Shown here: one piece after another, positions 60,800 through 64,000 of the stretch
How positions within the stretch are numbered: position 1 is the stretch's first letter
Layout: each line of letters opens with the position of its first letter
Assembly: GCF_038005225.1 (NCBI RefSeq)
Contig: NZ_JBBOSU010000001.1
Coordinates: forward strand, 2,158,001-2,222,000
Direction of reading: 5' to 3'
Origin: Solibacillus sp. FSL K6-1523
GTDB lineage: Bacteria; Bacillota; Bacilli; Bacillales_A; Planococcaceae
DNA: 64,000 bases
Program-made: the position numbers and the translations under genes
Notes under the pieces: generated by a model
Told to the model about the DNA's origin: nothing
Databases searched by the model: none
What the model saw: only the letters and a program-made list of their open reading frames with translations

Positions 60800-60930
60800 G
60801 AGGCTGTCTCCTAAGTTCCTTTTAAAATAAAATTACATGAAATTTAAAAGGCAGAAACGTTGTAAATCAATGTTTCTACCTTTCACTTCTTATTCGCATT
60901 TGGCTAAAATATCCCTTTTGAGACAGCTCC
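60800..60930. repeat. MITE-like element with GAGGCTGTCTC ends
   Basis: Ends GAGGCTGTCTCC and GAGACAGCTCC (inverted, imperfect) flank about 130 bp. Inside is a CAGAAACGTTG hairpin pairing with CAATGTTTCTA. GAGGCTGTC is a common terminus of IS elements in Bacillales. It has no coding capacity. Possibly a non-autonomous element. Confidence 0.5.
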
Positions 60931-60999
60931 TTAATGTTTTATCTAACTTTTCCTGTATAATATGAGCACTCTAGCAGTAGTATAATATGTAAATCGGGA

Positions 61000-61215
61000 C
61001 AAAGTAATCATATTTTTTCGTCGCTCCAAGTGGATGACCTAAAGCGATTGCACCTCCATTCACACTTAATTTTGTAGCATCTATATCTAATTCTTTTTTG
61101 ACAGCAAAGCTTCGGATACATAGACCTCATTTATTTCGAATAAATCGATTTATCTATTGATATTCCTGCACACTCTAACAGTTTCTGAATGGCTTCAATA
61201 ACCTTCATATTTTTA
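61000..61215 (-). pseudogene. Thiolase (acetyl-CoA acetyltransferase) remnant
   Basis: Three short pieces in different minus-strand frames reconstruct a thiolase C-terminal part: [32 protein letters not shown], and [26 protein letters not shown]. Key thiolase features NEA and [12 protein letters not shown] are recognisable, with two frameshifts and no C-terminus. It sits at the 3' end of the acyl-CoA cluster, whose intact thiolase is at 63575-64000. Confidence 0.8.
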
Positions 61216-61241
61216 GAGAATAGAATTTTTAAGTACTCTTT

Positions 61242-62417
61242 TTACATGAATTGTCCTATTTTCACATTCCCTTTTATTAAGTTACGCGCAATAATCATGC
61301 GTTGAATTTCATCTGTTCCGTCGTAAATTCTCCATAATCTCGCTTCTCGATACCATCGTTCAATTGGCAGTTCTCTCGTATAGCCTATGCCTCCGTGAAT
61401 TTGAAGAACCCGGTCCACTACATTGTTCCCCATATTGGAACCATAAAGTTTTGCAATAGAAGCAAGATGACGATTATCTTCGCCGTTATCCAGTGTAAAT
61501 GCGGCATTTAGAACTAACCATTTTGCTGCTTCAATTTCTACAGCTGAGTCAGCAATTTGCCATTGTATCGCTTGTCTTTCAGCAATCGGCTTACCAAAAG
61601 TTTTTCGTTCCTTTGCATAATCAATGGCCATTTGCAATAATCTCTCAGCAGACCCTATTGCTCTTGCGCCTACAATCCATCTTGCAAAACCAATCCACTC
61701 TAGACCAAGGTTATAACCACCATTAATTTCTCCAAGTATATTTTCCTCTGGAACTCGAACATTATCGAATACCAATCCAGCTGGTCCCCATTCACCCATC
61801 GTATCGATATACTCAGATTTCCAACCCATCTCCCTGTCTACGATAAAACAAGTAACACCATCTCGACCTGAGCTTTGATGTTTTTCCTTATCTGTAATCG
61901 CAATTACCATTACAAAATCGGCTTCATTCCCTCCCGTAATAAACGTTTTCTCACCATTTAGTACCCACTCATTACCATCCTTTACTGCCATCATCTTTAT
62001 ATTTCTTGTATCCGATCCTGCATCTGGTTCGGTCATGGCAAAACAAGATTTTTTCTCGCCATTAATCGTCGGAATCAAATATTTTTTCTTCTGTTCTTCA
62101 TTCGCATAATATAAAATATTATCTGCTGTTCCTCCAAACTTAAATGGAACAAACGTTTTAGAAACCTCCATTAATACAATTGCCATCATCATTTGGCCGA
62201 GTTCAGCCCCACCAAATTCTGCTGGTGTATTAATTCCCCAAAAACCAGATTCCTTTGCTTTAATTTGAAGTTCTTTTAATTTTTCTTGTGATAGTCCTGG
62301 TTTACCTGCTCTTTCATTTCTTAATACCTCATTTTCCAGAGGGATTAACTCTTTCTCCACAAATTTTCGAATTGTTTGTTGTACCATTTTTTGCTCTTCT
62401 GACAATCTTAAATACAT
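61242..62417 (-). CDS. Acyl-CoA dehydrogenase
   Basis: 391 residues. N-terminal helical domain, flavin-binding FAMTEPDAGSDTRNIK, substrate region and C-terminal domain ending with IYDGTDEIQRMIIARNLIKG. The catalytic Glu of the family is at about 370 in YDGTDEIQ or the preceding segment. It oxidises an acyl-CoA to the enoyl-CoA with FAD and electron transfer flavoprotein. ATG with GGGGATG upstream. In a minus-strand cluster with an MBL hydrolase and a thiolase, suggesting a fatty- or aromatic-acid degradation path. Confidence 0.93.
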   Translation of the reverse strand: MYLRLSEEQKMVQQTIRKFVEKELIPLENEVLRNERAGKPGLSQEKLKELQIKAKESGFWGINTPAEFGGAELGQMMMAIVLMEVSKTFVPFKFGGTADNILYYANEEQKKKYLIPTINGEKKSCFAMTEPDAGSDTRNIKMMAVKDGNEWVLNGEKTFITGGNEADFVMVIAITDKEKHQSSGRDGVTCFIVDREMGWKSEYIDTMGEWGPAGLVFDNVRVPEENILGEINGGYNLGLEWIGFARWIVGARAIGSAERLLQMAIDYAKERKTFGKPIAERQAIQWQIADSAVEIEAAKWLVLNAAFTLDNGEDNRHLASIAKLYGSNMGNNVVDRVLQIHGGIGYTRELPIERWYREARLWRIYDGTDEIQRMIIARNLIKGNVKIGQFM

Positions 62418-62542
62418 AAAATCATCCCCTTATTTTTATTAATTGCAATCTGTTTATAATATGGTTTGTGGCATATCTATTAAATGATATGCCATATTTT
62501 ATATTCATAATTTTCCGTCATTATAAAATAAATTGCCCTCTT

Positions 62543-62581
62543 ACAGAAAGAGCTCCATTTATTTGACGGTGCTCTTTCTGT
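62543..62581 (-). terminator. Hairpin spanning the stop codon of the MBL gene
   Basis: Perfect 11-bp stem ACAGAAAGAGC/GCTCTTTCTGT covers the TAA stop at 62559. The T-run on the minus strand is weak, so termination may be partial. Confidence 0.5.
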
Positions 62582-63512
62582 AATATCGGTGCCCTTCTTT
62601 TTCAATTTCCCCAATCTCAACTAAATAATTTAAATGGGCCAAAATTTCTCCGAATGCAAAAGGATAGTCATACGAACTAAGATGATTTCCAAAAACTTTT
62701 TGACATACCTCAGTGGCAAAACAACCAGTGGAAAGGGATTCGTAAATTTGCTGCAGACGGACATCATGATGCCCTTTTATTTCCTCTACTCTCCCTCTTA
62801 AATCTTCGAAAGGTTCGCCATGTGATGGTATTACAAAATTTACATCAAGTTCTTTAATTTGATCAAGGGACTCCAAGTATTCTTTTAACGGATTCGATGA
62901 TGAGTTAGGAAATACAGAAATATTTGGTGTTATTTTCGGTAAAACATGATCACCTGAAAAAAGGATTTTCTCCTCACGATTGTACAAACTAAAATGACCA
63001 TCACTATGACCGGGTGTATGAATAGCCTGATAAGTAAGGTCTCCAATTTTATAAAAATCGCCATCTTCAAATGTACTCAATTTTGGTCTTGGATTTACCC
63101 ATGTTTGTAACTGACCCTCTGTTTCGAACATACGAGCTATTTTCGCTTCCTCTATTCCATTATCTCGATAAAATTGCTTTAACTGAACATCACGTTCCTC
63201 TGTCCAAAAATCGGCTTCTAGTTGTATATCAATTTCCGACATATAGACAGTTGCACCAGACTTTCGTTGTAATTCACCTGCGAGTCCATAATGATCAATA
63301 TGCATATGTGTCAAAAAGATCGACTCAATGTCGGTTATATTCATATTTAAATCGTTGAAGGTTGTTTTCCAAATATCCATTGTTACTTTTCGATTCAGCC
63401 CTGTATCAATGATGGCCCACCCTTCATTTCCTCTACCAATAAAACAATTGACTTGATTTAAGCGAAAAGGCAGTGGAATATCCACAGAAAAAACCCCATA
63501 GTAATTTTTCAT
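62559..63512 (-). CDS. Metallo-beta-lactamase fold hydrolase
   Basis: 317 residues. The metal motif THMHIDHYGLAGE (about 70-82) and other ligands HTPGHSDGHF, FSGDHVL and PSHGEPF complete the MBL site. The C-terminal helical region resembles thioesterase-like or glyoxalase II-type hydrolases found in fatty acid clusters. The substrate may be an acyl-CoA or lactone, which is inference. AAAGGAG precedes the ATG. It lies between the acyl-CoA dehydrogenase and the thiolase gene on the same strand. Confidence 0.88.
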   Translation of the reverse strand: MKNYYGVFSVDIPLPFRLNQVNCFIGRGNEGWAIIDTGLNRKVTMDIWKTTFNDLNMNITDIESIFLTHMHIDHYGLAGELQRKSGATVYMSEIDIQLEADFWTEERDVQLKQFYRDNGIEEAKIARMFETEGQLQTWVNPRPKLSTFEDGDFYKIGDLTYQAIHTPGHSDGHFSLYNREEKILFSGDHVLPKITPNISVFPNSSSNPLKEYLESLDQIKELDVNFVIPSHGEPFEDLRGRVEEIKGHHDVRLQQIYESLSTGCFATEVCQKVFGNHLSSYDYPFAFGEILAHLNYLVEIGEIEKEGHRYYRKSTVK

Positions 63513-63574
63513 TTTCTTCTCCTTTATATCAAAAATGATTATGCTTCATTTTGATATTCAATCTTGCTAACTAT

Positions 63575-64000
63575 TTATGGTCTCTCGAGGATGTGAACGG
63601 TACAAACACTTCCTAACCCAAGCATATGGGCAAGACCAATTTTTGCATTTGGTTGTTGCCTTGCACCTGCCTCGTGTCGAAGTTGTCTCGTCACTTCAAC
63701 TATTTGTCCAATACCTGTTGGACCGAGTGGATGTCCCATAGCAATCAGCCCACCAGAAGCGCTAATCGCTTGCTTCCCACCAATATCAAATACTCCTTCT
63801 TCTAAAAAATGAACAGCTGTTCCTTCTTTACATATCCCAAGTGCTTCGATATATAGTAATTCTTCAATACTAAATGCTTCATGAAATTCAAATACATCGA
63901 CATTTTTAATATTAACGCCTGCTTCTTTCAAAGCTATTGTGGCTGTTTCCTTCGTTAACGCGGTATCAATATCAGCACCCGGTGTTAAAACATTTTCACT
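63575..64000 (-). CDS. Thiolase, C-terminal part (SCP-x-like), runs off the window
   Basis: The minus-strand frame is open from the right edge to the stop at 63575, giving about 140 C-terminal residues. FEFHEAFSIEELLY, GGKQAISASGGLIAMGHPLGPTGIGQIVEVTRQLR and GLGSVCTVHIL match thiolases, with the HEAFSIEEL variant suggesting the SCP-x/SCP2-thiolase branch. The catalytic Cys lies in the missing N-terminal half. It is the first of the visible genes in the acyl-CoA degradation cluster. Confidence 0.9.
   Translation of the reverse strand, partial: SENVLTPGADIDTALTKETATIALKEAGVNIKNVDVFEFHEAFSIEELLYIEALGICKEGTAVHFLEEGVFDIGGKQAISASGGLIAMGHPLGPTGIGQIVEVTRQLRHEAGARQQPNAKIGLAHMLGLGSVCTVHILERP

Overview
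The window looks like a chromosomal segment of a low-GC Gram-positive bacterium of the order Bacillales, most likely family Planococcaceae (Solibacillus/Lysinibacillus-like). This rests on AT-rich sequence with strong AGGAGG-type ribosome binding sites and frequent TTG/GTG starts, on Bacillus-type genes (PaiA, LytH, YfkAB, YrkD-J-like sulfur genes, SigV/RsiV, T-box and TPP leaders), on an SLH-anchored surface nucleotidase, and on a meso-diaminopimelate dehydrogenase. Species assignment is inference. No rRNA, tRNA or CRISPR array was seen.

Layout. 1-4.3 kb: a lipoprotein start, a YrvL-like membrane protein, a dispersed structured repeat, an ECF sigma/DUF4179 anti-sigma pair and a LytH-type endopeptidase. 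4.3-6.2 kb: a reductase whose terminator has been split by a 1.28-kb IS3-family element. 6.2-9.8 kb: a four-gene operon of GTP cyclohydrolase II, RibD, an FAD monooxygenase and a HAD phosphatase. 10-13.4 kb: a decayed Rpn-type nuclease gene and an ABC-F gene behind a two-uORF attenuator. 13.4-16.5 kb: a TPP-riboswitch-controlled pyrimidine/thiamine-precursor ABC transporter. 16.6-32.8 kb: mostly housekeeping and transport (DMT exporter, acetyltransferases, PanF/YhdT, Ddh, SLH nucleotidase, aconitase). 33-38 kb: a RavA/ViaA-like pair divergent from a beta-helix protein, with the second copy of the structured repeat at its 3' edge. 38-48.7 kb: small hypotheticals, YfkAB, a dynamin-like GTPase, Tag, a TetR/SMR efflux locus, SigV/RsiV and a deaminase. 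48.9-54.2 kb: a reactive-sulfur locus (TauE exporter, TusA, rhodaneses, DsrE proteins, rhodanese-MBL) under a CstR-like persulfide sensor with four matching operators. 54.3-64 kb: a 21-bp phased repeat, PaiA, an argS gene with an in-frame UGA behind a T-box leader, an intact Rpn-type nuclease, a third ECF sigma/anti-sigma pair, and part of an acyl-CoA degradation cluster with a thiolase remnant.

Regulation is the main theme: attenuators, riboswitches, three ECF/anti-sigma switches and a four-site CstR regulon. A second theme is non-coding repeats: a two-copy structured element of about 215-230 bp, a four-copy composite hairpin family placed next to genes (three copies in 5' leaders), paired mini-hairpins whose stems covary while the loop is conserved, a 38-bp tandem hairpin array and a 21-bp phased array. 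Three genes appear recently inactivated (Rpn copy 1, an iron-sulfur metallochaperone with an amber codon, argS with UGA). The best candidates for something undescribed are the truncated riboflavin-type operon, the structured repeat families and the RavA/ViaA/beta-helix neighbourhood.
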